Below are positions 33,050 to 42,274 of a DNA stretch of 64,000 bases, in pieces. The notes beneath the pieces are model-generated. The model did not search any database. It saw nothing but the letters and a program-made list of their open reading frames with translations, and was not told the origin of the DNA. The translations under genes and the position numbers were made by a program. Origin of the DNA: JADGQN01 sp035315185. GTDB lineage: Bacteria > Desulfobacterota > Syntrophorhabdia > Syntrophorhabdales > WCHB1-27. The DNA lies in assembly GCA_035315185.1 (NCBI GenBank), contig DATFYE010000027.1, forward strand, positions 27,271-91,270, written 5' to 3'. The stretch's first letter is position 1. Each line of letters starts with the position of its first letter.

Positions 33050-34054
33050 TCACCTCGTCTTGGTAAGTACTTTTTTCAGCTCCGGTGTGGTCTTGGGCGC
33101 CTTTTCTGCCAGCTCTGCCCAGCCTGCGTCGTACGCCGTTTTCAGGAATTTTTCGCTCTCAGCAGGCGACAGTTGTATGACCTCGATCCCTTCCTTCTGT
33201 AATATCGGACGCTCCTTTTTCTTCAGATCGTCAAACAGGGCGACCGCCTTCTTCTCCCCTTCTATTGCCGCCTCGTTCAGGATATCCTGGAGCTTCTTCG
33301 GCAATCCGTTGTAAGTTTTCATGTTGAGGAGCACGGGATTGGGCACGTTATAAAAACCGGGTTCGACCACATACTTGGTCACCTTGTCCCAGCCCCAATC
33401 GCGTATCCCGACCGAGGGCCAGCAGTAGCCATCGACCACGTGACGTTCGAGCGCGGCGTATACCTCGGTCGGCGGTATCACAACCGGGTTTCCGCCCAGC
33501 GTCTTTATCGCCTGGAGCTGGTTGGCTGATACCCTGATATTAAGTCCCTTCAAATCAGCGCTCTTGATTGGCTTCAATAGGTAAAGATGAAACCTGAGAT
33601 CGAGACCGAGCCGTGCCTGGTAACGGAGCCCGAGCCTCTGTTCGTGCAGCGTGTTAAAATAGGCCCAGGCGCCGCTTGCCCTCTCCTCCATGGGTGTCAT
33701 GGTGGAAAGCTTCATCGCGTCAGCCTCGGGCAACACCGAAAGATAGTACGCGTTTGTGGTGAAGACCATGTCCACCATACCACGCTGCGCAGCCGCTACT
33801 TGATCCATGGTTTTTACTGCTTCGGGTCCGCCGATATAGTTGATCTTCAGCTCGCCCGGCGCCTTCTTTGCTACAAGCTGCTCAACAAGATCCGTGAAGA
33901 TAAAGAACGCCTGGTTGTCTGTGGCTGTTTTCGGCCAGGCCGTCACAGCCTTGAGCGTGAAGACCTCAGCCGCTTTGGCAGGAATAGTCTGCGTAAAGAG
34001 TATCGAGACCGCGACCAGCACTACAAAGAGAAGAACGCCCGATCTTCTTTTCAT
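33050..34054 (-). CDS. TRAP solute-binding protein (DctP family), copy 1
   Basis: A 334-residue periplasmic protein with signal peptide (residues 1-28, ending AKAAE). The mature domain has TLKAVTAWPKTATDNQAFFI and LKGLNIRVSANQLQAIKTLG with the conserved carboxylate-binding Arg. It is a tandem paralogue of the next upstream gene, with the same length and fold and roughly half of residues identical by eye. It belongs to the DctP-P-M-Q block. The two proteins may broaden ligand range for one permease. Confidence 0.9.
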   Translation of the reverse strand: MKRRSGVLLFVVLVAVSILFTQTIPAKAAEVFTLKAVTAWPKTATDNQAFFIFTDLVEQLVAKKAPGELKINYIGGPEAVKTMDQVAAAQRGMVDMVFTTNAYYLSVLPEADAMKLSTMTPMEERASGAWAYFNTLHEQRLGLRYQARLGLDLRFHLYLLKPIKSADLKGLNIRVSANQLQAIKTLGGNPVVIPPTEVYAALERHVVDGYCWPSVGIRDWGWDKVTKYVVEPGFYNVPNPVLLNMKTYNGLPKKLQDILNEAAIEGEKKAVALFDDLKKKERPILQKEGIEVIQLSPAESEKFLKTAYDAGWAELAEKAPKTTPELKKVLTKTR

Positions 34055-34135
34055 GGATGAACCCCCTCGATGTTTTTATGCAGGCCGGGCAAGCTGCGCC
34101 GGCCTGTCGTTCTCACAGACTACAGATGATTTATC

Positions 34136-35140
34136 TTACTTCCCCATTTTCTTTGTCAGTAGCTTTTTGAGCTCGGGACCTGTTTTCGGACATTTCTCTA
34201 TGACATCTTTCCATCCCTCATCGTAGGCGATCTTCAGGAATTTTTCCTTCTCCGCCGGGGGGAGGTCAATCACCTGAAGACCAGCCTTTTTCAGAAGGGG
34301 AATCTCCTTCTTGCCTTCCTCCTCGTAAAAGGCGACCGTTTTTCTCTCGGATTCCATGGCAGCCTCCGTCAAAACATCCTGGAACTTTTTCGGTAGCGCG
34401 TTCCATGCTTTTAGATTCATGATGAGAGGGTGTGGCCCTGAGTAAAATCCAGGCTCAACGATATACTTGGTCTGCTTTTCCCATCCCCACTCCCGGATGC
34501 TGACGAGCACAAAGCAATAACCATCGACGACCTTTCTTTCCAGGGCTTGGTAAACGTCCGTGGGCGGGATTACTACGGGATTGCCTCCGAGACCCTTGAT
34601 AACTTGGAGGTACATGGGAGAGACGCGGATGTTGAATCCTTTAAGATCGGCCGTTTTTATTGGCCGCGTTAAATAAAGGTAAAAGGGCGCATCAATGCCG
34701 AGTCTGCCCAGAAGATAGAGACCTTTCTTTTCGTGCAGGTCATTAAAGTAAGCCATGGCCCCGTTTGCCCTTTCCTCCCAGGGCTTGAAATCTGAAAGCT
34801 TCATAGCATCAACTTCCGGGACCTCCGAAACATAGTAGGCGTTGGTGGTATGGACAATATCAACCATACCAGTCTGTGCGGCGTGCGCCTGGTCCTGGAT
34901 CTTGACGGCCTCAGGGCCCCCAACGAGGTTCAGCTTCAGTTCTCCTGGATACTTCTTTGCCACCTGCTGTTCAACGCTCTCCATGAAATAGAGTAGTGAT
35001 TTGTTGTCAGTGGTATTCTTTGGCCATGCTGTGACAACCTTAAGCGTGATTGTCTGAGCCTCGGCCATCTGGGTCAAAAACGGCAGCAATAGAAAGGCTA
35101 AAAACGCGGCGGACAGTAACAAGCCAAATCGTTTTTTCAC
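34136..35140 (-). CDS. TRAP solute-binding protein (DctP family), copy 2
   Basis: A 334-residue paralogue of the neighbouring gene. It starts at a GTG with AAGGAGG six bases upstream. The signal peptide runs to about residue 28 (MAEAQT), followed by TLKVVTAWPKNTTDNKSLLY and LKGFNIRVSPMYLQVIKGLG. It lies downstream of dctM and is probably the original partner of the DctQM permease, the other copy being a duplicate. The ligand is likely an organic, possibly aromatic, acid. Confidence 0.9.
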   Translation of the reverse strand: MKKRFGLLLSAAFLAFLLLPFLTQMAEAQTITLKVVTAWPKNTTDNKSLLYFMESVEQQVAKKYPGELKLNLVGGPEAVKIQDQAHAAQTGMVDIVHTTNAYYVSEVPEVDAMKLSDFKPWEERANGAMAYFNDLHEKKGLYLLGRLGIDAPFYLYLTRPIKTADLKGFNIRVSPMYLQVIKGLGGNPVVIPPTDVYQALERKVVDGYCFVLVSIREWGWEKQTKYIVEPGFYSGPHPLIMNLKAWNALPKKFQDVLTEAAMESERKTVAFYEEEGKKEIPLLKKAGLQVIDLPPAEKEKFLKIAYDEGWKDVIEKCPKTGPELKKLLTKKMGK

Positions 35141-35157
35141 GGTAACCTCCTTAAGGT

Positions 35158-35228
35158 ATGTGTTTAGTGTTTCGTGTTCAGTGCTACCACCTTTCCTAAT
35201 TCTACACTAGTCACCAGTCACTAGTCAC
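35158..35228. repeat. GTCACTA tandem tract between dctM and dctP
   Basis: GTGTTTAGTGTTTCGTGTTC-like and CTAGTCACCAGTCACTAGTC units in succession. This is another degenerate 6-8 base tract in a transcribed gap of the TRAP operon. Confidence 0.5.
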
Positions 35229-35234
35229 TCTCTT

Positions 35235-36554
35235 TCACTTCATCCCCATAAGGATCGGTACAATGGTTGCTAAGAAAGGAACTGCCAGCACGAGGATAAT
35301 GACCAACGTATCAATAATCCAATAAGGGGTTGCGGCTCTCCAGATGTCCGTCATGGAGATCTCAGGAGGGGCAACGCCCTTCATAACGAAGAGGGTCACG
35401 CCGAAAGGTGGGGTGATCAGGCCGGTCTCCAACGACATGAGCATGACCACGCCGAACCAGATGGTATTAATGTGCAGGGCATTAATAACGGGCATAAAGA
35501 TCGGTATGGTGATCATCATGATGGCCACGGTCTCCATGCAGATGTCCAAAACGACTACGGTTAAGATCATGCCGATGACGATGAGGAGAGGCGGCAAGTT
35601 GATGTTGCTGATAAAGCTGGTTAGGCCTGCGGCGGCGCCGGTAAAGGCCAATATCTCGCCGTACGTGCTTGAGACGATGATAATCATGAATATCATGGCC
35701 GTCACTTTCACCGTACCCAGGGCTGACTTCTTGATGATCTCCCAGTTCAGGCGTCGGTAGCAAAGGGCCAGGATGAACGAACCGAGCGTCCCTGTGGCGG
35801 CCGCCTCGGTGGGCGTTGCTACCCCGAGGAATATGAAGCCCAGGACCATGAAGATGATGAGGCCGAGGGGTAAGAGGTAGACCACGGTGACCCAAATTTT
35901 TTCCTTCAGAGGGACCTTGGGAACGTCGTAGAGGGGCGCTTCTTTAGGGAAGATACGAACCCATATCACTACATACACGAAGTAGAAGATGGACATGATG
36001 ATGCCTGGTACGATCCCGGCCATGAGGAGCTGGCCCACATCGATGCCGGCAAGGCTCGCGAACACTACGGTGAGGGCATTGGGAGGAATGAGGGCATCGA
36101 CGGTACCTACCCCCATGAGCGGCCCGAGGCTCATGTTTTTGCTGTAGCCCCGCCTGAGCATCTCAGGAAGCAGGATGGTGCCGAGAAGCGCACAGGTGGC
36201 AATGGTGGAGCCGCTCAAAGCGCCTATAATGACCCCCATGATGATGGCCAGAACGGAGAGCCGCCCCCGGAGCTGGCCGAGCCACTTGTCAAGGACATTC
36301 ACCGCATTGAGCCCCAGCCCTGAGTGAAATATCAGTTCACCCATAAGGATAAAGAAGGGCACGGGGAGCAGGGTGAAGGTGGTAATGGACGTGAAGACAC
36401 CTGTTGCAACTCCGGTGAGACCTGCCGTTCCCCCGAGGAAGAACCAGGCGGCAACCATGTTGACAATGAGGAAGGCAAAGGCGATGGGAATCCCCGTGAG
36501 CAAGAGGAAGATCGTACCACCAAAGAGTAGTGAGATAACCAGCCACCATTCCAT
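35235..36554 (-). CDS. dctM: TRAP transporter large permease (DctM)
   Basis: A 439-residue integral membrane protein with about twelve membrane segments. Typical DctM blocks include FFILMGELIFHSGLGLNAVN, SGSTIATCALLGTILLPEML and the ETGLITPPFGVTLFVMKGVA loop near residue 385. It couples sodium or proton gradient to uptake of the solute delivered by DctP. The start follows GGGAGGTGA, which overlaps the dctQ end, and dctP genes follow downstream. Confidence 0.94.
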   Translation of the reverse strand: MEWWLVISLLFGGTIFLLLTGIPIAFAFLIVNMVAAWFFLGGTAGLTGVATGVFTSITTFTLLPVPFFILMGELIFHSGLGLNAVNVLDKWLGQLRGRLSVLAIIMGVIIGALSGSTIATCALLGTILLPEMLRRGYSKNMSLGPLMGVGTVDALIPPNALTVVFASLAGIDVGQLLMAGIVPGIIMSIFYFVYVVIWVRIFPKEAPLYDVPKVPLKEKIWVTVVYLLPLGLIIFMVLGFIFLGVATPTEAAATGTLGSFILALCYRRLNWEIIKKSALGTVKVTAMIFMIIIVSSTYGEILAFTGAAAGLTSFISNINLPPLLIVIGMILTVVVLDICMETVAIMMITIPIFMPVINALHINTIWFGVVMLMSLETGLITPPFGVTLFVMKGVAPPEISMTDIWRAATPYWIIDTLVIILVLAVPFLATIVPILMGMK

Positions 36555-36557
36555 GGG

Positions 36558-37052
36558 TCACCTCCCCGCCTTAAGTTCGCTGAACCTATTCCAGGCCATC
36601 CTGAAGAACTGGATGATAAGAAAGATGCTCCCAATGGGGATGATGATATAAACGGTCCATTTCGGAACCGTCACTGCCCGCACATCCGTGACTCCTGCGA
36701 TAATGGAGTCGTAGGTGTACGCCGCACTGTAGTAGAAAAGTACTGCGCAGGCAAGCCCGCTCAGGGTGAAGGTGATCCCATCGAGCACCCGCTGGGTTTT
36801 GGGACCCAGGTGCTCGTATATGAGGTCGGTGGTGATGTGCCCTTTTTCTCTCAGGAGCCAGGTTGTTGAAAGAAATACGATCCACAACAGGGCATATTCA
36901 GTTGTCTGCATGATCCATATGGTCGTCTGCGTAAAGAGGAATCGCATGCCGATGGTGTAACAGACAGCAGCGCATATGAATAAGAGTATTATCCAGGCTA
37001 TCGCTGCCATTACGTCTAACAGTTTGTCGAAAACCTTCCAGAAGACCTCCAT
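36558..37052 (-). CDS. dctQ: TRAP transporter small permease (DctQ)
   Basis: A 164-residue protein with four hydrophobic segments and the TTEYALLWIVFLSTTWLLRE motif of DctQ small permeases, followed by KGHITTDLIYEHL. It pairs with DctM three bases downstream. GGGAGGTAGGGG precedes the ATG. It is the first gene of the transporter block after the GntR regulator. Confidence 0.92.
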   Translation of the reverse strand: MEVFWKVFDKLLDVMAAIAWIILLFICAAVCYTIGMRFLFTQTTIWIMQTTEYALLWIVFLSTTWLLREKGHITTDLIYEHLGPKTQRVLDGITFTLSGLACAVLFYYSAAYTYDSIIAGVTDVRAVTVPKWTVYIIIPIGSIFLIIQFFRMAWNRFSELKAGR

Positions 37053-37126
37053 GACCCCTACCTCCCATCTCGTCGTAGTATGTCCGTGACCTGTTTATCC
37101 CGTCACCCCTTGCGTGAGTCAGCCTC

Positions 37127-37807
37127 CTATCTTTTTTCCTCCGCATGCTCGTGGAAAGCATAGAGGAGTATATCTTTCTTCGATTGTTCCAGATGACTCC
37201 GGACGGCCTTCGAAGCCATCTTCATATCTCCTGTTTCTATTGCTGCCAATATCGCCTTATGGCCGTTTATTCCCCGGAGAACATTGTCGGGCGCATAGAT
37301 GCTCTGCACCCTGTAACGCACCATGTGACGCCTGAGGGCTTGGGCCAATTCCAGTAGCCTCTTGCTCCCGCTGAGGCCGGCGATGATTTCATGAAACTGT
37401 GCATCAAGGTCTACGTATGCCCGCACTTCGCCTTGCACTACTCGTTGCTCGGTTGCGGCAATGTTTTTCCTGAGGTTGTTGACGAGCTTCTTATGGGCCT
37501 TCTCAATAGCCCAGCGAACAGCAAGGGTCTCAATCGCTGTTCTGATCTCGCATATTTCCTCCACTTCCTTGTCGCTTATGGTATTTACCTTGTAACCGAC
37601 CCTTGGGATCGATTCAAGAAGGCCTTCCATTTCAAGAGTATGAAGAGCCTCTCTCACGGGTGTCCTCGACGTGCCTATCTCTTTCGCAATCCTGGCTTCG
37701 ATGAGTCTTTCGTGGGGCCCAATCTCGCCGCCCAGGATCTGTTCCCTCAGGTAGGCATGGACCTTTCTGCGGATAGTGGTGCTATCGGTGATGACGAGCT
37801 TTTTCAT
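37127..37807 (-). CDS. GntR/FadR-subfamily transcriptional regulator
   Basis: About 226 residues. The N-terminal winged helix (VHAYLREQILGGEIGPHERL, then SRTPVREALHTLEMEGLLES) is followed by an all-helical FCD ligand domain with the DLDAQFHEIIAGLSGS metal-binding region. FCD regulators usually repress organic-acid catabolic operons until the acid or its metabolite binds. It lies between the 2-oxoacid oxidoreductase genes and the TRAP genes and is probably their local regulator. ATG 37807 is chosen; a TTG at 37828 is in frame but lies in a repeat tract. Confidence 0.9.
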   Translation of the reverse strand: MKKLVITDSTTIRRKVHAYLREQILGGEIGPHERLIEARIAKEIGTSRTPVREALHTLEMEGLLESIPRVGYKVNTISDKEVEEICEIRTAIETLAVRWAIEKAHKKLVNNLRKNIAATEQRVVQGEVRAYVDLDAQFHEIIAGLSGSKRLLELAQALRRHMVRYRVQSIYAPDNVLRGINGHKAILAAIETGDMKMASKAVRSHLEQSKKDILLYAFHEHAEEKR

Positions 37808-37812
37808 AGAAA

Positions 37813-37905
37813 CCAGGCCAAAGGCCAAAGGTTAAAGGCTAAAGGTCCAGGGACAAAGGCTTGAAGCCCTTAGCCCTTGGCCTTTATCCGTTGGCCGGGT
37901 TCTTT
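37813..37905. repeat. GGCCAAAGG degenerate tandem tract
   Basis: Repeated variants of GGCCAAAGG / GGCTAAAGG on the left and their complements CCCTTAGCCCTTGGCC on the right. The tract can fold into a long imperfect hairpin between the oxidoreductase beta-subunit gene and the GntR gene. Confidence 0.55.
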
Positions 37906-37908
37906 GGC

Positions 37909-38790
37909 TCAACAGATGCCCTTTGTCTGTGCCACCAAGTGTTCCCAGTCTTCGTCCACCTGTCTCTGAAGCCTTGCCACGTCTTCGTCCGTGAAATGGC
38001 GGTACCTGCCCTGCATCTTCGTATATTCGCTCACCGGTAGGCCTTGAGGCTCATGCGTGATCCGGTATTCTGTCCCGTCTATGATCTCATAAAGGGGAAA
38101 GATCTTTGTCTCAACGGCGAGCATGGCTGATTTCGCGGAGAGATCCTCGGACATTCTCCAGCCTGTAGGGCAGGGCGTTAAGGTGTGGATGAAGCGGGTG
38201 CCCTTGATCTCTTTCGCCCTTTTTACCTTGGCCATGAGATCGTGCGGATGGCCGAAGGAAGCGGTCGCTGCGTAGGGCATCCTGTGGGCTGCGATAATCT
38301 GCATGAACTTTTTCTTCTTACCCTGCCTCCCGCCCGGTGTGGTCATGGTCCAGACATTCTGCGGCGTCGAAGAGCTCGACTGGATGCCGGTATTCATGTA
38401 AGCTTCGTTGTCGAGGCAGATATAGATGAAGTTGTCGTCACGGTCCGCAGCACCTGATAGGGACTGGAGGCCTATATCGAACGTGCCGCCGTCACCGGCG
38501 AATGCCACGGGGATGATGTCATCGCGGCCCTGAACTTTTAGCGCGTTGGCTATACCGGCTGCGGTGGGTGCGGCGATCTCGAAGGCAGAATGGAAGCAGG
38601 GTACTTCGAATACGCTGTTCGGGTAGTTTGCGCTGATAGGACCGACACATGAGGGGATCATGACAACGATCGTATTCTTCCCCAGGACCTTCATGACGAG
38701 CCGTATGGTGCTTGCCAGACCGCAGCCCGGGCAACCCATGTGACCCGACCGCATGTACTCCTTCTCTGTTTCTATTTCTTTTGTAGCCAT
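37909..38790 (-). CDS. 2-oxoacid:ferredoxin oxidoreductase beta subunit
   Basis: A 293-residue thiamine-diphosphate-binding subunit. It shows SGHMGCPGCGLASTIRLVMK with the two cysteines for a Fe-S cluster, VAFAGDGGTFDIGLQSLSGA (the GDG...N ThDP-Mg motif) and LDNEAYMNTGIQSSSSTP. Most like the phenylglyoxylate/pyruvate oxidoreductase group. ATG 38790 follows AAGGAGA. It overlaps the alpha gene by 19 bases. With alpha, gamma and the Fe-S/FAD subunit it would oxidise a 2-oxoacid to its acyl-CoA plus CO2. It is a paralogue of the C-terminal part of the subunit at 60.5 kb. Confidence 0.92.
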   Translation of the reverse strand: MATKEIETEKEYMRSGHMGCPGCGLASTIRLVMKVLGKNTIVVMIPSCVGPISANYPNSVFEVPCFHSAFEIAAPTAAGIANALKVQGRDDIIPVAFAGDGGTFDIGLQSLSGAADRDDNFIYICLDNEAYMNTGIQSSSSTPQNVWTMTTPGGRQGKKKKFMQIIAAHRMPYAATASFGHPHDLMAKVKRAKEIKGTRFIHTLTPCPTGWRMSEDLSAKSAMLAVETKIFPLYEIIDGTEYRITHEPQGLPVSEYTKMQGRYRHFTDEDVARLQRQVDEDWEHLVAQTKGIC

Positions 38791-39941
38791 GTTTCTCTCC
38801 TTACCCATACAGGTAAATCTGTGGGCTTGTCCCGTTTCAGGGCCTCGACTACCATATCTTCGATCATCTCCGGTGACACGTCGGCCCCGCAGATGCCGGC
38901 AATGTACCCGGTTACCGTGGGCCGGCGCTCAAGAGGATAGAGGGCTGACTTCAGCTCGTGGCAGAATATGCCCTCTTTGCCGAGCGATATATTCCGGTCG
39001 AGCACCGCGACTTTCGGAACGCTCTTCAATGCCTCCTGCACTTCCTCAGCCGGGAAGGGTCTGAAAGCCTTTATTTTGAGGAGCCCCGCCTTATAGCCCT
39101 TGGCCCGCAGCGACTCTATTGCCACCCGTGCCGTACTTGTCATGGCTCCGCTCGTGACGAGGACGATTTCCGCGCCATCCGTATTAACTGCTTCTACGAC
39201 CTCATAGCCCCTGCCGACGATATCCTGGTATTCCCTGTTGGCCTCTCTGATGATCGGCCGCGTCTTCTCCATGTCAGCAAAGCTTCTCTCCCGATAGACC
39301 ATGTACTGCTCAGGGCTTACCACGTTCGAGATGAACGCAGGATCCTCCACATTGAACCGTGTCGGGATGCTGAAAGGCGGCAGAAAAGCATCGACCGTTG
39401 CCTGGTCAGGAATCTCGATCGGCTCCATGAAATGGGATGTGAAAAAACCGTCTATTGCGACGATCACGGGAAAGAGGGATTGCTCCGCGATCTTATACGC
39501 CTGGATGACCGTGTCGAGCGCCTCCTGGGCATCCTCACAGTAAAACTGCAACCAGCCCGTGTCCCGCTGGGAGAGGCTGTCCGACTGGTCGCTGCCGAAG
39601 GCCCAGGGCACAGCAACTACACGATTAACGTTGCACATGACGATCGGTACCCTGTTTCCGGAAGCAAAGTGAAGCATCTCGTGCATGAGTGCCAGGCCTT
39701 GAGACGCCGTAGCGGTGAAGGTGCGCACACCCGTAAGGGAAGCAGCGATGCAGGCTGCCATGGCGGAATGTTCCGATTCCGTCCGCATCATGACTCCGGT
39801 CAACTTTCCTTCGAGCTCCATATCGGAGAGCTTTTCGTAGATGGGCGTCTGCGGCGTGATAGGGTAAGCGGCCACAAGTTGTACCCGGGCGAGCCGGACC
39901 GCTTCAGCGACTGCGTAATTGCCTTGAAGAAGTTGTTTCAT
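38772..39941 (-). CDS. 2-oxoacid:ferredoxin oxidoreductase alpha subunit
   Basis: A 389-residue protein with LVAAYPITPQTPIYEKLSDM, the MRTESEHSAMAACIAASLTG motif and ATASQGLALMHEMLHFASGN, all typical of the alpha subunit that shares the thiamine-diphosphate site. Its ATG overlaps the stop of the Fe-S/FAD gene by four bases (ATGA). Homologous to PadG at 57.9 kb but only moderately similar, so the substrate probably differs. Confidence 0.93.
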   Translation of the reverse strand: MKQLLQGNYAVAEAVRLARVQLVAAYPITPQTPIYEKLSDMELEGKLTGVMMRTESEHSAMAACIAASLTGVRTFTATASQGLALMHEMLHFASGNRVPIVMCNVNRVVAVPWAFGSDQSDSLSQRDTGWLQFYCEDAQEALDTVIQAYKIAEQSLFPVIVAIDGFFTSHFMEPIEIPDQATVDAFLPPFSIPTRFNVEDPAFISNVVSPEQYMVYRERSFADMEKTRPIIREANREYQDIVGRGYEVVEAVNTDGAEIVLVTSGAMTSTARVAIESLRAKGYKAGLLKIKAFRPFPAEEVQEALKSVPKVAVLDRNISLGKEGIFCHELKSALYPLERRPTVTGYIAGICGADVSPEMIEDMVVEALKRDKPTDLPVWVRRETWLQKK

Positions 39942-41704
39942 TTGCTCGCTCCTGTGCTTCCTATTTCAATTACATTTCTCGGGCAGCTCGTGGCGCAGAT
40001 GCTGCAGCCCTTGCAGTAATCCATTTTCACGGTATAACCTTTCTTGCCTGTCTTCACGAGAGAGATGTCAGGACAGAGCAGGAAGCAGAGATCGCAGTCG
40101 GTGCAGGTCCCGCACTTGAAGCAACGATTGATTTCGGCTGTCATCTGGGACGGGTCAATGCCTTGCGCGACCTCCTTAAAGCCTTTTATACTTTGTTTCG
40201 GCGTTAGCGCATCAGAATCGTTCGTCCGTGTTCCATGAGAGAAACAGAGAGTGTTGATCTTCTCATAGGGAACGATTCTCTTCAAATCAACCGCGTACCC
40301 GTCGGGATCCATGAAGCTCTGAAAGGAGAACGAACGTCTATCGCCGATTTGATGGCTCTGGAATTCTTCCCCTACGTTTTTTCGTTCCAGGTAACAGTGA
40401 ATTGCCAGAGCGCCCATCTTGCCACTGGCGATGGCGTCTGCCACAAATGCTCTTACCCCTGCGCTGTCTCCTCCGGCGAAGATCCCCTCGATGTTCGTGG
40501 CCGTGCTCTCGGGCGAAATCTCTATCACGCCTCTCCTGCTCAGCCGGAGCCCTAAGTCATTTAGGAACTTCACATCAGGAGCCTGTCCTATCGCTGCGAT
40601 GACCGTGTCGAGCGGCACGACGAACTCAGATCGCGCGACGGGGGTCGGCTGGGGTCTACCGCTTTCGTCCGCGTCGCCGAGCGCCATGCGGAGGCATTCA
40701 ATCCCTGAAAGACGGCCGCTTTCCGAAAGCAACCGTTTCGGTGAAGCCAGAAGGTCGATCTTTATCCCCTCCCGCTCAACCGCAGCCACGTCTTCTGGAA
40801 GAGCAGGCATCTCTCTCCGAGAGCGGCGGTATATAATGGTCACTTCTTTGGCGCCGATTCGTCTCGCGGTCCGTGCGCAATCGATAGCCGTATTTCCACC
40901 CCCTACCACCGCTACCTTTTTGCCGACTTTCACTTTTTCGCCAAGGTTGACGCTCCGCAGGAACTGTATCCCTTCCATTACCCCGGGGAGATCTTCCCCC
41001 TCGACACCAAGGCGCATCCCCTGATGGGCGCCCACAGCGATGAATACAGCCTGGTAGCTATTTCTGAGCTCGGCGAAAGCGATGTCTTTGCCCACCCGCA
41101 CTCCCGTCATTATCTGTGCGCCCAACTGCTCTATGTAACCTATCTCTCTTCGGAGGATTTCTTTTGGAAGTCGGTATTCGGGAATGCCGTACCGCAGCAT
41201 GCCTCCTGCTTCGGGCAAGGCCTCGAGAATCGTAACCGGGTAGCCGAGCCGGGCCAGATGATAGGCAGCGCTCAGGCCGGCAGGGCCTGAGCCGATCACC
41301 GCGACTTTTTCTTTTCTCGTCCTGGCCGGAGTTTCATGCTTTACATCGACCTTGCCGTGATCGGCCAAGTAGCGCTCGAACCCGCGGATGTTTATTGCTT
41401 CGTCAAACTCTTTCCGATTGCACTCCGATTCGCATGGGTGATAGCAAACCCTCCCGCACACGCCGGGTAAAGGATTGTCCTGCCTGTAAATGCGCAAGGC
41501 TTCATCGTAATTGCCAAGCGAAGCCGCACTGAAGGCCCGCGCAATATCGTTTCCTATGGGACACCCTCCGCGGCACGGCGATGTCTTCTCTGCGTAGACA
41601 GGTTTTTTGCTGCTCCAGTGGCCGGTGAAAAAAATTTCCGTGGTGCCCCTGGAGAAGGGGATTATCGGTTCTATATCTTCGATGCGTATGGTGCGATGGC
41701 TCAT
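39938..41704 (-). CDS. FAD/Fe-S subunit: GltD-like NAD(P)H oxidoreductase fused to ferredoxin
   Basis: A 588-residue fusion. Residues about 40-110 are a Cys-rich GltD N-terminal domain (CRGGCPIGNDIARAF, VCYHPCESECNRKEF). Residues about 130-420 are the FAD- and NAD(P)H-binding pair (VAVIGSGPAGLSAAYHLARL and VAVVGGGNTAIDCARTARRI). Residues about 520-585 are a two-cluster ferredoxin (CFKCGTCTDCDLCFLLCPD, then YCKGCSICATSCPRNVIEIG) equal to the delta subunit of pyruvate oxidoreductases. It should move electrons between the oxidoreductase and NAD(P). AAAGGAG precedes the ATG. The same GltD module is nested in the FAD subunit at 51-53 kb. Confidence 0.9.
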   Translation of the reverse strand: MSHRTIRIEDIEPIIPFSRGTTEIFFTGHWSSKKPVYAEKTSPCRGGCPIGNDIARAFSAASLGNYDEALRIYRQDNPLPGVCGRVCYHPCESECNRKEFDEAINIRGFERYLADHGKVDVKHETPARTRKEKVAVIGSGPAGLSAAYHLARLGYPVTILEALPEAGGMLRYGIPEYRLPKEILRREIGYIEQLGAQIMTGVRVGKDIAFAELRNSYQAVFIAVGAHQGMRLGVEGEDLPGVMEGIQFLRSVNLGEKVKVGKKVAVVGGGNTAIDCARTARRIGAKEVTIIYRRSRREMPALPEDVAAVEREGIKIDLLASPKRLLSESGRLSGIECLRMALGDADESGRPQPTPVARSEFVVPLDTVIAAIGQAPDVKFLNDLGLRLSRRGVIEISPESTATNIEGIFAGGDSAGVRAFVADAIASGKMGALAIHCYLERKNVGEEFQSHQIGDRRSFSFQSFMDPDGYAVDLKRIVPYEKINTLCFSHGTRTNDSDALTPKQSIKGFKEVAQGIDPSQMTAEINRCFKCGTCTDCDLCFLLCPDISLVKTGKKGYTVKMDYCKGCSICATSCPRNVIEIGSTGASK

Positions 41705-41731
41705 CTATAGCACTCCTTTATGCTAGTCAGA

Positions 41732-42274
41732 TCAATAGAAGAGTTTCGTCATTTCATATGCCCGTTTTGCTGAGGCCACGTTGGCTGAAACCTTTGCGGG
41801 AACGGTCTCCTTGATCACCTGTTCCAGCAGGTCCATGGGCACTGCTTTGCTTGCCTTTGCGTAAGCCCCCAGTATCGCCGTATTGATTGTAGCCCCCATG
41901 CCCAACTCCTCCGCGATGGAGAGCGCATCAACAAGGGCAAGACGGAACTTTCTTAACGACCGGAAATCGTTATCGGTGAGGGCATTATTTATCAGGATGA
42001 GGCCTCCGGGCTTCAGCACTGATTCAATTTCTTTCTCGTCGACGAGGTCCGGGGCCATATAGATCATTTCATCCGGGGCTGTGATCTCGCACTTGAGGAG
42101 GATTTTTTTGTCATCCACCCTGAGGAAGCTCGCGACGGGCGCCCCCCGCCTTTCCCCTCCAAAGACAGAGAAGCATTGCGGGTACTTCCCCATTATGAAA
42201 AAAACCTTTGCGAGGATCTGGGACGCGATGACCGCACCCTGTCCTCCCCTGCCGTAAAATTTGATTTCAATCAT
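41732..42274 (-). CDS. 2-oxoacid:ferredoxin oxidoreductase gamma subunit
   Basis: A 180-residue protein with EIKFYGRGGQGAVIASQILA at the N terminus and CFSVFGGERRGAPVASFLRV, the standard gamma-subunit signatures. First gene of the gamma / FAD-Fe-S / alpha / beta operon. There is no strong Shine-Dalgarno at the ATG (GAGG about 14 bases upstream). It is a paralogue of the PadE-like gene at 57 kb. Confidence 0.92.
   Translation of the reverse strand: MIEIKFYGRGGQGAVIASQILAKVFFIMGKYPQCFSVFGGERRGAPVASFLRVDDKKILLKCEITAPDEMIYMAPDLVDEKEIESVLKPGGLILINNALTDNDFRSLRKFRLALVDALSIAEELGMGATINTAILGAYAKASKAVPMDLLEQVIKETVPAKVSANVASAKRAYEMTKLFY

Noticed and set aside
32018..33202. Plus-strand frame of 394 codons opposite the LarA-like gene
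   Set aside because: Antisense shadow; no ribosome binding site and no recognisable domain.
38958..40019. Plus-strand frame of 353 codons opposite the alpha subunit gene
   Set aside because: Antisense shadow of a strongly conserved gene.
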